Shown: positions 18,418-29,276 of the stretch, piece after piece
Layout of the letters: every line of letters starts with the position of its first letter
How positions within the stretch are numbered: the stretch's first letter is position 1
Origin: Xenorhabdus griffiniae
Lineage (GTDB): Bacteria > Pseudomonadota > Gammaproteobacteria > Enterobacterales > Enterobacteriaceae
Direction: 5' to 3'
Assembly: GCF_037265215.1 (NCBI RefSeq)
Contig: NZ_CP147737.1
Location: 4,682,001-4,746,000, forward strand
Length of the DNA stretch: 64,000 nucleotides
The notes under the pieces: generated by a model
What the model was told of the DNA's origin: nothing
The model's input: the letters and a program-made list of their open reading frames with translations, nothing else
The model's database searches: none
Program-made: the position numbers and the translations under genes

Positions 18418-19890
18418 CTAATAGGCTCCATCTCGTTTTAATACTACGTTGACTGTTTTAAACAGAATCGCGATATCGTTCCAGAGCGCCCAGTTTTTTA
18501 CATACCAGCTATCAAGATATACACGTGTTTCATAGTTAACATCGTTACGTCCACTCACTTGCCATAACCCCGTCATACCTGGTTTAGCCATGAGATAATA
18601 TGACTTATCATCTCCGTAACGTTCTAGTTCTTCTTCAACAATAGGTCTTGGGCCAACAAGACTCATTTCTCCTTTTAACACATTAATGAGTTGTGGAAGT
18701 TCATCAAGACTGGTTTTACGTAGAAAATTACCAATAGGAGTGATTCTCGGATCATTTTTGAGTTTGAAGTCCTTTTTCCATTCCTCCATAGCGTTTTTAT
18801 CTGTTTTAAGTAGATTTTCTAGTACTTCTTTGGAGTTGATAACCATAGAACGAAATTTTAAGCACTTAAACTTGTGTCCTCCTTGTCCTATACGTTCATG
18901 GCCGTAGAAAGGAGATGCTCCATCACGAGAAACTTTCCAACCAATAAAAAAGAACAAGGGGGAAAGAAGTATCAATAAAAGTGAAGAAACAATAATGTCA
19001 AAACTACGTTTAAGAATACTTGATGATCTTTTAGCAAGCTTGTTTTTCACCCTCAGCATCAATAGTTCATGACTAAAAAAGTGAGACATATCTGTGCCGT
19101 AGAGTGGAACCCCACGTAATGTTGGGATCACCGATACATTACGAATATTATGAGCAGAGAGGTAGCGTAACCATTTGTCTTGTAGTTGATTTTGCTCATA
19201 TTCAAGGGCTATAAAAATCTTGTGTTGGTGAAATTTTCCAAGTAATTGTTCAGGAGTAAGATGAAAAAATGGGAGAGTTTTTTCTGGGCTAATTGCACAA
19301 TTATTATCTGGTGCAACAAAGCCCATAACTCCAAAACCAAGTAACCGCTCGCTGCAAATAGCTAAATAAGCATCACGAGCATTATTCCCACTACCGATGA
19401 TAATTGTCGGCATATTCCAATATTTAAACTTAATTAATAATAATTTAGTTAGCCACCGACAAAATGGCAGAATAAACATAATCGTCAACCAAAATATAGC
19501 CCACTGATGCCGAGAAAAATTCCATTTAGAAATAGCTACTATTGCTAAATCGGCGACAGCTAGCCCAATGAGCATCAGTAAGGTTTCTTTCAGTTCACTC
19601 CAGAATGGCTTACGATAAGTATAATGTCGTAGATGGCCCCAGGACCAGAGAAGCATAATTACGGCTATAGCCAGAAAACTCCACGCCCTGGCGATATCTG
19701 ATCCGCTTTTAAAGACGAGGGAAAATGGAACATCAGTGCGATTACTTTCAATCCACCATGAAAGAACAAAGACACCTGTCATAGCCAGAAAATCGCTTGC
19801 CATCAAAGAGAAACGGTTAACAGACGCTGAATAGTTTTCATATCCGGATTGATTGCTGTTTGAGTTCCGGGGCATTTCTGTCGAAGCCAT
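18418..19890 (-). CDS. wbaP: Undecaprenyl-phosphate galactose-1-phosphate transferase (WbaP type)
   Basis: This polyprenyl-phosphate hexose-1-phosphate transferase starts an O-antigen repeat by placing a sugar-1-phosphate, probably galactose, on undecaprenyl phosphate. The 490-aa protein has about four N-terminal transmembrane helices (35-160), a central cytoplasmic region, one more membrane segment near 310 and the C-terminal catalytic domain. That domain includes KFRSMV, DPRITPIGNFLRKTSLDELPQLINVL and MSLVGPRP. Length and topology fit WbaP rather than the shorter WecP or PglC types. It lies downstream of manB and is the last gene before the insertion debris. Confidence 0.92.
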   Translation of the reverse strand: MASTEMPRNSNSNQSGYENYSASVNRFSLMASDFLAMTGVFVLSWWIESNRTDVPFSLVFKSGSDIARAWSFLAIAVIMLLWSWGHLRHYTYRKPFWSELKETLLMLIGLAVADLAIVAISKWNFSRHQWAIFWLTIMFILPFCRWLTKLLLIKFKYWNMPTIIIGSGNNARDAYLAICSERLLGFGVMGFVAPDNNCAISPEKTLPFFHLTPEQLLGKFHQHKIFIALEYEQNQLQDKWLRYLSAHNIRNVSVIPTLRGVPLYGTDMSHFFSHELLMLRVKNKLAKRSSSILKRSFDIIVSSLLLILLSPLFFFIGWKVSRDGASPFYGHERIGQGGHKFKCLKFRSMVINSKEVLENLLKTDKNAMEEWKKDFKLKNDPRITPIGNFLRKTSLDELPQLINVLKGEMSLVGPRPIVEEELERYGDDKSYYLMAKPGMTGLWQVSGRNDVNYETRVYLDSWYVKNWALWNDIAILFKTVNVVLKRDGAY

Positions 19891-19963
19891 ATAGTAATTT
19901 ACCTAAATTCAAAATAGTATTCGGCAGAGTGCCGAACTAAGTTCTCTGCCGTGTATGATATAA

Positions 19964-21397
19964 TTATCTTTGAGTTGCGAGTGCACTTAGGCAGGTTGTA
20001 ACAACTTCTTTTGCTTTACATAAAGTGCCAGCTTCAGAGTAACAACGTAGTTCTGGTGCATTACCTGATGGGCGTAGATGGACAATAATATTGTTATCAA
20101 GGGTCATTCTTAAACCATCAGTAAGGTCGATATGAATGATTTGACAATCATTGAATCCCAATGAAGCTAGTAATTTTTCTGGCGCTTGAATCCCTTGATT
20201 TAAAATGACTTGACTCAACGCTGTAGGAAACTCTTTAAGCCTGTCAGAATACGTGTAACGTGGAGGGAGAGCGTTCACTAGTGAAGAAATACCCTTATCT
20301 TTGCTTACACTTAATATCATAAGTGCTGGTAAAAGCGCATCGCGGGTAGGAAGGGTAGCTAATATTCTGCCTGCTACATTAATATTACTGCCGAGCAAGA
20401 AACCGCCATTAGCTTCAAAACCAGCAATACGTTTAAATTGGTTTGAAAGTGACTTAAATTCGGCAATCACATAGGGAGAACCAATTTTAGTTAAGGTAAT
20501 ATTGGCAAAACGACCACAGCTTTGTACGGCACTATTGCAGTTTACTGGGATTGCCAAAGCCTCTATCCCTAAAGCATCAGCACACAATAATCCTACTATG
20601 TCACCCCTTAACCATTCTCCATGTTCATCAGCCAACAAAGGGCGATCACCGTCACCATCCGTTGAAAAAATACAGTCTAGGTTAAATTCATTAGACCAAT
20701 TTTTGGCTTTAATTTTATCTTCTTCCGCAACAGCTTCCGTATCGATAGGAACGAATTCGTCAGTACGTTCAAGTGAAATGACTTCAGCGCCTAATGAGCT
20801 GAAGAGAAGAGCATAAAGATCACGTCCAGCACTGGAGTGTTCGTAGATACCTATACGTTTTCCTGCTAGCAAGCTTTCGGAAAACAGAGAGCGGTAACGA
20901 TTTATATAGGCTTCTGCGGCATCTGATAAGACAGTTAGTTTTATCATCTCAGTCAGAGGTTCAAAAATAACCTCGGCGGATAAGATAGCCTCTTCATCTG
21001 CCTTGGAAATTTCCCCATCAGGCCGATAAAATTTGAGGCCATTACGGTCAAAGGGAATATGGCTGCCAGTAATCATAATACATGGCATGCTATCTTGCAT
21101 CGCCTTATAGGCAAGTGCTGGTGTAGGTACTACACCATAATAAATGGGTTCAATCCCTATCTGACGAAGTGCTGTTGCACAAGCCATTGCCATATCAGGG
21201 CTACTAGGCCGGTTATCGATAGCTAATGCAATTTGAGAAACGTCATATTGTTTCTGCATTACTGATACAAAAGCATGGATAAAAGCTGAACAGACATCTG
21301 GCGTGAAATCAATGACCAAACCACGGGCGCCACTAGTACCAAAAGCAATGCCACTACCAGCAATAACTTCTCGGCTATTTAGTTTTTTATTATTCAT
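19964..21397 (-). CDS. manB: Phosphomannomutase ManB
   Basis: ManB interconverts mannose 6-phosphate and mannose 1-phosphate for GDP-mannose. The 477-aa alpha-D-phosphohexomutase has the phosphoserine loop [13 protein letters not shown] near residue 110, the metal-binding DGDGDRPLL near 248, a sugar-binding GFEANGGF and the phosphate-binding [10 protein letters not shown] at the C-terminus. The TGSHIP form is an atypical variant of TASHNP seen in some ManB subgroups. It overlaps manC by 8 bp. Confidence 0.9.
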   Translation of the reverse strand: MNNKKLNSREVIAGSGIAFGTSGARGLVIDFTPDVCSAFIHAFVSVMQKQYDVSQIALAIDNRPSSPDMAMACATALRQIGIEPIYYGVVPTPALAYKAMQDSMPCIMITGSHIPFDRNGLKFYRPDGEISKADEEAILSAEVIFEPLTEMIKLTVLSDAAEAYINRYRSLFSESLLAGKRIGIYEHSSAGRDLYALLFSSLGAEVISLERTDEFVPIDTEAVAEEDKIKAKNWSNEFNLDCIFSTDGDGDRPLLADEHGEWLRGDIVGLLCADALGIEALAIPVNCNSAVQSCGRFANITLTKIGSPYVIAEFKSLSNQFKRIAGFEANGGFLLGSNINVAGRILATLPTRDALLPALMILSVSKDKGISSLVNALPPRYTYSDRLKEFPTALSQVILNQGIQAPEKLLASLGFNDCQIIHIDLTDGLRMTLDNNIIVHLRPSGNAPELRCYSEAGTLCKAKEVVTTCLSALATQR

Positions 21398-22826
21398 CTT
21401 TTTCTATTTCCACTCTGCCATAACGATCATTGAGACGAACAATATCATCATCTCCAAGGTAATTGCCTGATTGGATTTCGATTACTTCCAGTGGAACCTT
21501 ACCCGGATTTTCCAGTGTATGGACAACACCTACTGGTATATAGGTAGATTCATTCTCAGTAACCAAATAGGAGTTATTTCCTTGAGTTACCCGTGCTGTT
21601 CCTGCCACAACAATCCAATGTTCAGCACGATGGTGATGCATTTGGGTAGATAAGCTTTCACCTGGTCTTACGGTAATTCGATTAACTTGATAGCGTTTCC
21701 CTTTATCTATGGAATCGTATTTCCCCCAGGGGCGATAAATCTCCCGATGCAAACGATGTTCTGAACGACCAGATCGTTTCAGACTTTCGACAATCTTTTT
21801 GACATCTTGAACTTGAGTTTGATCCACAACCAGAACGGCATCTTTGGTCTGAACTACAACCAAGTTTTTTACACCGACGAGACTGACAAGGCTGTTTTCA
21901 GAATAGACATAATTGCCGTTGCTGTTGTACTGTAGGACATCACCTCTAAATACATTACCATCGTCGTCTTTTTCCGATATATCCCACAAAGAAGACCATG
22001 AACCGACATCAGACCAGCCAGCCGACAGAGGAATGACAACTGCATCCGTTGTTTTTTCCATCACTGCATAATCAATTGATTCACTTGGACAGGAGAGAAA
22101 TGCTGACTTATCCACTCGAACAAAATCGAGGTCGGGATTGACAGTTCCTACAGCAGCTACACAAGCTGAATAAATATCGGGTCGGAACGTTTTAAGTTCT
22201 TGCAGAAAGCGACTGGCGCGAAACAGAAACATGCCACTGTTCCAGTAATATTCACCACTTTGTAAATACTGTTCTGCGGTAACAATATCTGGTTTTTCAA
22301 CGAATTGCTCTACTGTAAAGACACCCTTATATTCGGTCCCACGCTGAATATAGCCATATCCAGTTTCTGCATGGGTAGGAACTATGCCGAAAGTAACAAG
22401 TTTGCCTGCATCAGCATGGGGAATTGCCTGCTGTACTACCTGTGTAAAGGTTTTTTCATCTCGAATTACATGATCTGCCGCTAAGACTAATAACAGAGGA
22501 TCTTCATCATTGTCTACGGTTTGAAGAGCGGTAAGTGCTGCTAAGGCAATTGCTGGCGCTGTATTACGTCCTAATGGCTCGAGGATAATGTTGTGCCCTA
22601 ATTTGCCTAGATGTCGTAGCTGTTCGGCGACTAAAAAACGATGTTCTTCGTTGCAAATAACTAAAGGCGATTCTGTCGATAGCTCATTCAAACGTTGCAC
22701 AGTTGTCTGCAACATAGTGAATTCACCATCAAGTTTAAGAAATTGTTTTGGGTATAACTCGCGGGAAAGAGGCCATAATCGACTGCCGGAACCACCAGCC
22801 ATGATGACGGGAACAACTGAAGTCAT
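21390..22826 (-). CDS. manC: Mannose-1-phosphate guanylyltransferase / mannose-6-phosphate isomerase
   Basis: ManC makes GDP-mannose from mannose 1-phosphate and GTP, and its C-terminal cupin isomerises fructose 6-phosphate. The 478-aa protein has the pyrophosphorylase start [22 protein letters not shown] and the FVEKPD zinc/sugar region, then the C-terminal [22 protein letters not shown] and [13 protein letters not shown] motifs of the type II isomerase. It sits between a GT4 gene and manB and supplies the mannose donor for the O unit. Confidence 0.95.
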   Translation of the reverse strand: MTSVVPVIMAGGSGSRLWPLSRELYPKQFLKLDGEFTMLQTTVQRLNELSTESPLVICNEEHRFLVAEQLRHLGKLGHNIILEPLGRNTAPAIALAALTALQTVDNDEDPLLLVLAADHVIRDEKTFTQVVQQAIPHADAGKLVTFGIVPTHAETGYGYIQRGTEYKGVFTVEQFVEKPDIVTAEQYLQSGEYYWNSGMFLFRASRFLQELKTFRPDIYSACVAAVGTVNPDLDFVRVDKSAFLSCPSESIDYAVMEKTTDAVVIPLSAGWSDVGSWSSLWDISEKDDDGNVFRGDVLQYNSNGNYVYSENSLVSLVGVKNLVVVQTKDAVLVVDQTQVQDVKKIVESLKRSGRSEHRLHREIYRPWGKYDSIDKGKRYQVNRITVRPGESLSTQMHHHRAEHWIVVAGTARVTQGNNSYLVTENESTYIPVGVVHTLENPGKVPLEVIEIQSGNYLGDDDIVRLNDRYGRVEIEKDE

Positions 22827-22843
22827 AAAAATATCTCAATTAA

Positions 22844-23992
22844 TTAATAATGAATTTGCTTTTTTGCCTGAAACTCCTGCCATTTATCTTCGACAAAGGA
22901 AGCAAATTCCCGAGCAAATCTTGCTTCTGAAAAGCGTTCGGCATTTTTTCGACAGAATTGAGGATGAAACTGATTAATGTTACGCTCAAAATGTTCCACT
23001 GCTGAACAGAGTGATTCCACCCCCTGTTCTTCGAAAAATAATCCTGTTGGCTTATCATTTCCTAATGGCCGGACTGTTTCGAGAGCACCGCCTTTACCAA
23101 AAGCAATGACGGGGGTTCCACAGGCTTGTGCCTCAACAGGAGTGATACCAAAGTCTTCTTCAGCTGCGAATACAAAAGCCTTGGCTCGTTGCATATGAGA
23201 TTTAAGCTCTTCAAACGGCTGGTAACCTAGTAAAATAATATTGGAATGACCATCAGCCAGTGTAGAAATCCGTTTATATTCACTGCCATTACCTACCACA
23301 ACCAGTTTTTTGTCCGGCATTTGAGTGAAGGCTTCAACGATCAGATCCATCTTTTTATAGGGCACCATGCGTGAAGCAGTGAAATAAAAATCTTCTTTTT
23401 GTTCAACACAAGGAAAATCATCTACGGCGACTGGTGGATAGATAACAGTCGCATCCCGGCCATAAACTTTTTTGATTCGTCTGGCGATAAAATGAGAGTT
23501 GGCAATAAAATAATCAACTCCATTAGCTGTGCGGTAATCCCATTGCCGTAATTTATGTAACAGCCATTTGGCGATCCAACCTTTGAAACCTTTATTTAAC
23601 CCCGATTCTCTTAGGTATTGGTGTTGTAAATCCCATGCATAACGCATTGGAGAATGGACATAACTGATATGTAATTGATCTGGGCCAGTTAACACACCTT
23701 TGGCAACTGCATGAGAGCTTGATATCACTATATCGGCATTACTAACATCAAATTGTTCTACAGCTAACGGCATTAGAGGTAAATATTTTTGGTAAAATTT
23801 ATTCGCTTTTGGTAATTTTTGTATAAATGATGTAGTAGCTACTTTATTTTCCAAATTGACTCTTTGCTCGTCAGGCAAAAAATCGACTAAGGAAAATAAA
23901 TTTGCGTGAGGATATAAACGCAATATACTTGCTGATACTTGTTCAGATCCTGCATAACTAACTAGCCACTCATGTATTAGTGATATTTTCAT
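22844..23992 (-). CDS. GT4 family glycosyltransferase, probable mannosyltransferase
   Basis: The 382-aa protein has the GT-B fold with an N-terminal HEWLVSYAGSEQV segment and the C-terminal nucleotide-sugar site with EEDFGITPVEAQACGTPVIAFGKGGALE (E-X7-E motif). The FTASRMVPYKKMDLIVEAF stretch is typical of WbaZ-like mannosyltransferases. Placement next to manC/manB, the GDP-mannose genes, supports mannose as donor, but donor and linkage cannot be read from the sequence. It ends 17 bp before manC. Confidence 0.85.
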   Translation of the reverse strand: MKISLIHEWLVSYAGSEQVSASILRLYPHANLFSLVDFLPDEQRVNLENKVATTSFIQKLPKANKFYQKYLPLMPLAVEQFDVSNADIVISSSHAVAKGVLTGPDQLHISYVHSPMRYAWDLQHQYLRESGLNKGFKGWIAKWLLHKLRQWDYRTANGVDYFIANSHFIARRIKKVYGRDATVIYPPVAVDDFPCVEQKEDFYFTASRMVPYKKMDLIVEAFTQMPDKKLVVVGNGSEYKRISTLADGHSNIILLGYQPFEELKSHMQRAKAFVFAAEEDFGITPVEAQACGTPVIAFGKGGALETVRPLGNDKPTGLFFEEQGVESLCSAVEHFERNINQFHPQFCRKNAERFSEARFAREFASFVEDKWQEFQAKKQIHY

Positions 23993-24167
23993 GTTAATAT
24001 CTAAAAAAACCTCATTCTAGACAATGGGAAATAATAGTTTTGATTTTATTTTTAGCAGAAATGGATTAAGTTCATAGCGGTTTGATTCTTATGTATTTCA
24101 TATTAACTCATGGAAGATGCTTTGTTATCTTCCACAATGTGAGTGTGAATAGTAAGAAAGTGAATTA

Positions 24168-24679
24168 TATACGCAATTAACTTGAAGATGCAGGTTTTAG
24201 GATCTGGAAATTATCAGTTAACCGGGTAATAAGCTCACTGGCTTTTTTGGCAACGTAACATGAAAAAAATGATGAAGGGTTTCACGGAAGGTTTTGGCAT
24301 CCGGAAAATAGACGTTATTTCGCACTTGTTCGTTCACGTATTTCCATAATCGCTCAATGGGATTGAGATTCGGGCTATAAGGCGGTAGATAGTGCAACTC
24401 AATATTTAACACTTCGGCAAAAAATTGAACGATTTCAGAACGGTGATAACCCGCACCATCCAGAACAAGGTGGATTTTTTGTGAAAGCGGGTAAGTTTTC
24501 CGAATTTCACCGAAAAACAGAACCACATTTTTCGCATTAATCGCCGGATATTCACGAATAATGGTGTCTTCAATTCGTTGTAAATTGAGTGCACCCATGA
24601 TGTTAAGGCGGGGCGGCTGTCTGTGGTTTCGACACTTTGACATGCTCTCTTCCGCGCTTCATCCAGCCGTAAGTTAAGT
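24168..24679 (-). mobile_element. 3' half of an IS630-family element fused to IS1
   Basis: The left end (TATACGCAATTAACTTGAAG at 24168-24187) is the same as that of the complete copy at 29277. The coding part (24177-24679) includes the DDE region LVLDGAGYH and PYSPNLNPIERLWK, with a frameshift near 24240 that replaces the normal C-terminus. The N-terminal half is missing: at about 24679 the sequence changes directly to IS1. This is a remnant of a larger deletion or a nested insertion. Confidence 0.75.
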
Positions 24680-25112
24680 TTCATCGTTTCGGTGGCCAAA
24701 TACATGGGTAATGATTTGTTTTCTTTTGGTATCAAAGGATGCCAAAGCCAATGACGTTGTTTTTTGTTACCGACGAAAGACCACTGTTCATCCAACTCGC
24801 AAATGAGCGTGACATCATTGTAAGCCTCCTGCCTTGATGTTACCTGATTTGGTGAGAGTTTTTTTAAAGTCCCCGCGTATAACCGCGTTGATGCCGATGC
24901 CCAAAACACGACCTGTATCCCTGACACCCGAACCATTCATCGCCATACCAATCACTTTTTCTTTCATGCTGGGTTTATGACCATTGTAACGATAGTGAAG
25001 TTGAAAGGTTTTCTGGCAGTCTTTGCAGTAATAGCGCGGAAAACCCGCTTTACCTGTTCCGTGCTTACGTATTAGCACAGTATCGGCGAACCACTTCTAT
25101 CGTGACAGTCAT
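24680..25112 (-). mobile_element. IS1-family element, truncated and frameshifted
   Basis: From about 25112 the frame reads MTVTIEV, then a frameshift, then HGTGKAGFPRYYCKDCQKTFQLHYRYNG with the zinc-knot cysteines, and MAMNGSGVRDTGRVLGIGINAV, an InsA-type protein. The InsB part follows as LICELDEQWSFVGNKKQRHWLW and breaks off after about 50 residues where the IS630 fragment begins. The IS1 transposase cannot be functional. Confidence 0.75.
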
Positions 25113-25185
25113 GATGCCCCCCTTTGAAAAGCGTAATAATATCAAATTAACACTTTGGAGTCATGACTTAAGATACAAGGATATT

Positions 25186-26331
25186 TTATTTATCGTAATT
25201 TTTATCTAACAATCCATCAATAAAAATTTTTAGATTATAAGCCAATAACTCACCAGAATAAAACTTTTCAAACTTTATTCTGGAATTGAAATCTGATTCA
25301 CCTGATTCTTTAATTTTGGATAAAGTTAGTTTTATGTTTTTTATGAAATCATTTTTATTAACACAAGATATTACAGCTTTGTTATCCACTATTTTTTCAT
25401 AACCAATTAGAGAAAATGATGATGCAATAATTAGTTTATTATATGCAAGAGCCTCTGCAATTTTTACTTTCATACCAGCTCCAGTGAAAACTGGAGATAA
25501 AATAAAATCAACTGACTTATAGAAGTCAGGTATAGAATCAATAGAACCAATTACTTTAACGTTGTCTCGCTCAAATTTGTTCTTATAATTCTCAAATCCT
25601 CTTCCTACAATAATGAAATCAGCATCGTGTATTTCATTGGCAATATTATTAACAATATACTTTACTGCCTCTATGTTTGCGTAAAAAGCTGTTCCAATAA
25701 AACCGATTACAGGTTTTTCTCTCTTTGAATAAGACGTTGTTGGTGTGTTTTTTACACCAATAGATTCGCTTAATGAAATAGGTAGTAGATAGTCAGCAGA
25801 TCTTCCATAAATTTCAAAGCATCTTTGAGAGTCACTTTCATGCAATGCTATTATAGCATCTGAATATTTTACTGCTAGTTTTTCATTATAAATGGCTGAT
25901 AAAAATGATGGAAGAAAATATATTTGACCTGATTTTAATCTGTTTATTTCAAAATCAAGTTCAATATTATGGAAGAAACTAATGATTTTTATTGACGGAG
26001 AATGTTTCTTAATTAGTTTGGATAACCTTCCTAAATAGCTACTATCTAAATAAACAATAGTAGGATTTATTTCTTTTATTATTTTTAATATTTTTTTTTC
26101 TGAATTATAATTCATTCGTCCTGAATATAACAGTAAGTTTGATAGAGCTGTTAAGAGCTTATTTTTATTACCTTTGATATTGTAATCAACTTTATCGTTA
26201 TGAGTACGATTGATATGAATACTATATACAAATTCATAATGTAGTTTTAGTTTATCAAGATTTGACCATGATGCCACACTTCCGCCAAATGATGAATTAT
26301 CCAGATATGGAGATATATAAATTATACGCAT
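25186..26331 (-). CDS. GT4-like glycosyltransferase
   Basis: The 381-aa protein begins MRIIYISPYLDNSSFGGS, typical of GT-B enzymes that bind the acceptor in the first lobe. The second lobe has PVIGFIGTAFYANIEAVKYIVNNI and VDFILSPVFTGAGMKVKIAEALAYNKLIIAS, the donor-binding E-X7-E type region. Its AT content is very high. It follows wzy by 15 bp and precedes the IS1/IS630 chimera. The sugar transferred is unknown; rhamnose or mannose would fit the precursor genes. Confidence 0.8.
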   Translation of the reverse strand: MRIIYISPYLDNSSFGGSVASWSNLDKLKLHYEFVYSIHINRTHNDKVDYNIKGNKNKLLTALSNLLLYSGRMNYNSEKKILKIIKEINPTIVYLDSSYLGRLSKLIKKHSPSIKIISFFHNIELDFEINRLKSGQIYFLPSFLSAIYNEKLAVKYSDAIIALHESDSQRCFEIYGRSADYLLPISLSESIGVKNTPTTSYSKREKPVIGFIGTAFYANIEAVKYIVNNIANEIHDADFIIVGRGFENYKNKFERDNVKVIGSIDSIPDFYKSVDFILSPVFTGAGMKVKIAEALAYNKLIIASSFSLIGYEKIVDNKAVISCVNKNDFIKNIKLTLSKIKESGESDFNSRIKFEKFYSGELLAYNLKIFIDGLLDKNYDK

Positions 26332-26346
26332 ATTATTTTATATGAC

Positions 26347-27582
26347 TCATTCAATGTAAGCTTGATGACTAGTTTTGGTATTTGATTCGTTCTGGAAAAA
26401 TAACGGCAGTAGCATAAGTATAGAAACTGACGTAAGATTAATCGAAAATGAAAGGAATAAAAATAGCATCAATATCATGTTATTAGATTCGTATTTTAGT
26501 TTTTTGTTTATTACCAGGTGACAAATTGTATATTGAATAATGGAGAAAATGATTAATGATGGTATTCCAAAACTATATGTTATAAGAGAGATGTAATCTT
26601 TTGGGACGAAATATAATGGATTTTTTATATACCCTATTAGTTCGTTTTTATATATCATTGGTATATTGCTTGTGTAATTTATGATAGTGTCTTTTATAGT
26701 TGAAACCGATAAAGCAGAGGAGAAACCAAATATATCTGAAGTGATATAGTGAAAACGTGTAAATATAAAGAAAAATCTGGAATAAAATGACTCCCTACTT
26801 GCTCCAGGAAGCAATTCAATAAATGTTGGATGTATATTGAAGATGGAAATTATCAAGGAACCCAAGATCGTAAATGGTAGATAAAATACAATAATTATTT
26901 TTAAAATTGGTGTTAAGATCTTTATGTTTTTCAGAATATTGAATGTGACTAATATTATTCCGGCAACTAATGATATTTTTGATTTAGATAAATATATTAA
27001 AATTATAAAAATGCTTGTTATTATTATGTTTTTTCCGATGGTATTATAATTTTTACTGGAATAAATAATTGACAGCATAGTTACCAAATAACACCCAGCA
27101 AATGATGGTTCACTAAAAGTCAAAGTGAATCCACCATATGAATAAAATGGATATAAGTATCCGGATTCGGCGTTAATTAAATTAAAAATTGAATAATCAA
27201 TATATATGAATTTGCAGTATAAATAAAAAACAAAGCAAGCAAATATATAAATCATGTTTATTTTTATGAACTTATCTAATTTAAAACAGCCTCTGTTTTT
27301 ATATGATATATATGCTAATGATATCCCTCCTAAAATTACAATTTCATTAACTGTGAAATTATATAGTTTAACTGATGAAAATAGAAATGAAAATATAGAT
27401 ATAAAGACCACAATAGTAATAAATATTCTCAAGTAGTTTGAATTGTCTTTATATAATGAATTAATTAGTATTAAAGTAAAAAATATTAATGTGACTAACA
27501 GATCATATGAGAAATCTAATTTGAAATGATATTTCAATGACCACTTCTCAAATAGTGAGAGGAAAAAAGCTGCGTAAAGCAC
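26347..27582 (-). CDS. wzy: O-antigen polymerase Wzy
   Basis: The 411-aa protein is almost entirely membrane-spanning (about 10-12 helices) with one large periplasmic loop (about residues 255-330, with Arg-rich GASRESFYSRFF). This is the topology of Wzy, which polymerises O units on undecaprenyl diphosphate in the periplasm. Sequence similarity among Wzy proteins is low, so the call rests on topology and location among glycosyltransferases and wzx. The start is a GTG; the frame is open upstream for about 12 codons without a better start codon. Confidence 0.8.
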   Translation of the reverse strand: MLYAAFFLSLFEKWSLKYHFKLDFSYDLLVTLIFFTLILINSLYKDNSNYLRIFITIVVFISIFSFLFSSVKLYNFTVNEIVILGGISLAYISYKNRGCFKLDKFIKINMIYIFACFVFYLYCKFIYIDYSIFNLINAESGYLYPFYSYGGFTLTFSEPSFAGCYLVTMLSIIYSSKNYNTIGKNIIITSIFIILIYLSKSKISLVAGIILVTFNILKNIKILTPILKIIIVFYLPFTILGSLIISIFNIHPTFIELLPGASRESFYSRFFFIFTRFHYITSDIFGFSSALSVSTIKDTIINYTSNIPMIYKNELIGYIKNPLYFVPKDYISLITYSFGIPSLIIFSIIQYTICHLVINKKLKYESNNMILMLFLFLSFSINLTSVSILMLLPLFFQNESNTKTSHQAYIE

Positions 27583-27676
27583 TGTGAGTCCCCACGTGAA
27601 AAAGCAAATACTCCGATGTATTTACTCTATATGTATAGGAAAATGAATAATTTATATACTTTAAAATTATGTAAGA

Positions 27677-28588
27677 TTACTGGAGGTTTTTTTGATGTTT
27701 CGGCATATTAAAAAAACCATCTATTATGCCGGCTAGCAGTCTTTTTCTTAATATGGGATTTTTAATGCGCGTGAAACATAATGGAAGAGTTAATATAAGA
27801 TATAATAATGAAACAAAAAACATAGGTAGACTATAATTTTTACGAGTAAACCATATTTTATTTCTCGAAATTTGATAAACACTAAATGGAGAAAGTTTGC
27901 CTCCAGTACTACTACTAACTTTATGACAGATTGTTACTTGGCCAAAGTAAAATAATTTTTTACCTTTAGAAGTTGCTCTCCATACAAAATCTGTATCATC
28001 ATAATAAACAAAAAAACGTTCATCCATTAATCCTACATCACGGAATACTTGATTATTAATCAACATAAAGCAAGTGGGTGAATATTCTGTTTCTTCTATA
28101 TGATCATATTGCCCATTGTCAATTTCATTTTCTCCACGATGGAAAGTAACTCCTTTATATTTAATGAATCCTCCTCCAGCACACCAAATCTTATGAGTAT
28201 CATGATATAAAATCTTTGGTACTATTATATCGACATTATTTAGACAGGAATAGTTAACCATTGTAGAGATAACATTATTACTTTTCCAGATAATATCATT
28301 ATTTAGAAGTAATGTATAATGTGAGCCATTATCGAGAGAAAGTTGGATGCCTTGATTATTTGCTTTAGCTATTCCTAAATTATTTTCATTCTTTATTAAG
28401 GTTGTTTTGTCAATTAGATTGAATTTATTAATAAGCAGTCTGGCTTCATCAATGGAATCATTGTTAGTGCTATTATCAATTATGTATAAATGATAATCAG
28501 TATAGTCCTGTTTGGCTAAACCGGAGAAGAAATCTGGTAGAACTTCTGAGCAGTTAAATAAAACTGTAACTAGACTTACTTTATTCAT
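27677..28588 (-). CDS. GT2 family glycosyltransferase (rhamnosyltransferase-like)
   Basis: The 303-aa GT-A protein has SLVTVLFNCSEVLPDFF at the start, YIIDNSTNNDSI, NLGIAKANNQGIQ and the DxD-type LLLNNDIIW near residue 95, followed by MDERFFVYYDDTDFVWRA. This pattern is shared with WbbL-type rhamnosyltransferases. A hydrophobic C-terminal segment (about 250-275) may hold it to the membrane. It overlaps the upstream acetyltransferase by 8 bp. The rhamnose donor would come from rmlBAC, of which rmlB is broken here. Confidence 0.83.
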   Translation of the reverse strand: MNKVSLVTVLFNCSEVLPDFFSGLAKQDYTDYHLYIIDNSTNNDSIDEARLLINKFNLIDKTTLIKNENNLGIAKANNQGIQLSLDNGSHYTLLLNNDIIWKSNNVISTMVNYSCLNNVDIIVPKILYHDTHKIWCAGGGFIKYKGVTFHRGENEIDNGQYDHIEETEYSPTCFMLINNQVFRDVGLMDERFFVYYDDTDFVWRATSKGKKLFYFGQVTICHKVSSSTGGKLSPFSVYQISRNKIWFTRKNYSLPMFFVSLLYLILTLPLCFTRIKNPILRKRLLAGIIDGFFNMPKHQKNLQ

Positions 28589-29207
28589 TTAGATAAACCT
28601 TTTTATCTTGTATATTAGTAAAGTTCGTAACTTTAATCCACATTTTATTTTTGTGACAATATTTTTTTATGATTTTTGCAGGAGTTCCTGCGACAACACA
28701 ATAATCGGGAATATTTTTTGTTACGACTGATTTGGCTCCAATGATACAATATTTTCCAATACTAACACCTGGATTGATATGAGAACCATAACCTATAAAT
28801 GAATAATCTCCTATGGAAACCGGATAAAATGATGTAGATATTCTGTCGCCTATTTTGCGTGAGTCATCTATATCTTCGTATGGATGAATAACATCTACTA
28901 TAGAGCACCCACCAGTAATTGTAACATTGTTACCTATTTCAATTTTACAGCGACCAACTATATGCACATTTTGTTCAATATTAACATTATTACCTATTTT
29001 GATAACAATATCATTTTGAGGATCAACTACTTCTAATCTTATACCGTTTCGGATGAATACATTCTTTCCAATAGATATAAATTTGTGATTGGAAATCATC
29101 ATAGGAGATATTATCTTGCTATGATTGCCAAAAGAATTCATCAGGATTCTATATTTAAACTGTGAAAATAATAAATAACATTTTGATATTATTTTATTTA
29201 TTATCAT
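28581..29207 (-). CDS. Hexapeptide-repeat O-acetyltransferase
   Basis: The 208-aa protein consists of left-handed beta-helix hexapeptide repeats (IGKNVFIRNG, IGNNVNIEQNVHIVG, IGNNVTITGG, IGDYSFIGYGSHINPGVSIGKYCIIGAKSVVTKNIPDY) ending in VVAGTPAKIIKKY. These enzymes O-acetylate sugars using acetyl-CoA. The N-terminal 40 residues are basic and amphipathic. It lies between the IS630 element and the GT2 gene and probably acetylates the O unit. Confidence 0.85.
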   Translation of the reverse strand: MIINKIISKCYLLFSQFKYRILMNSFGNHSKIISPMMISNHKFISIGKNVFIRNGIRLEVVDPQNDIVIKIGNNVNIEQNVHIVGRCKIEIGNNVTITGGCSIVDVIHPYEDIDDSRKIGDRISTSFYPVSIGDYSFIGYGSHINPGVSIGKYCIIGAKSVVTKNIPDYCVVAGTPAKIIKKYCHKNKMWIKVTNFTNIQDKKVYLNE

Positions 29208-29276
29208 TTTGGTGTTCCGTTTTTCATTAACTTTATCATAAATATTTATTATTTTTCTGGATTTCTGGCAATCTTA

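Noticed and set aside
24406..24936. 176-residue ORF as a single protein
   Set aside because: Its first part is IS1 insB and its second part is IS630 sequence in the wrong frame; it is a junction artefact.
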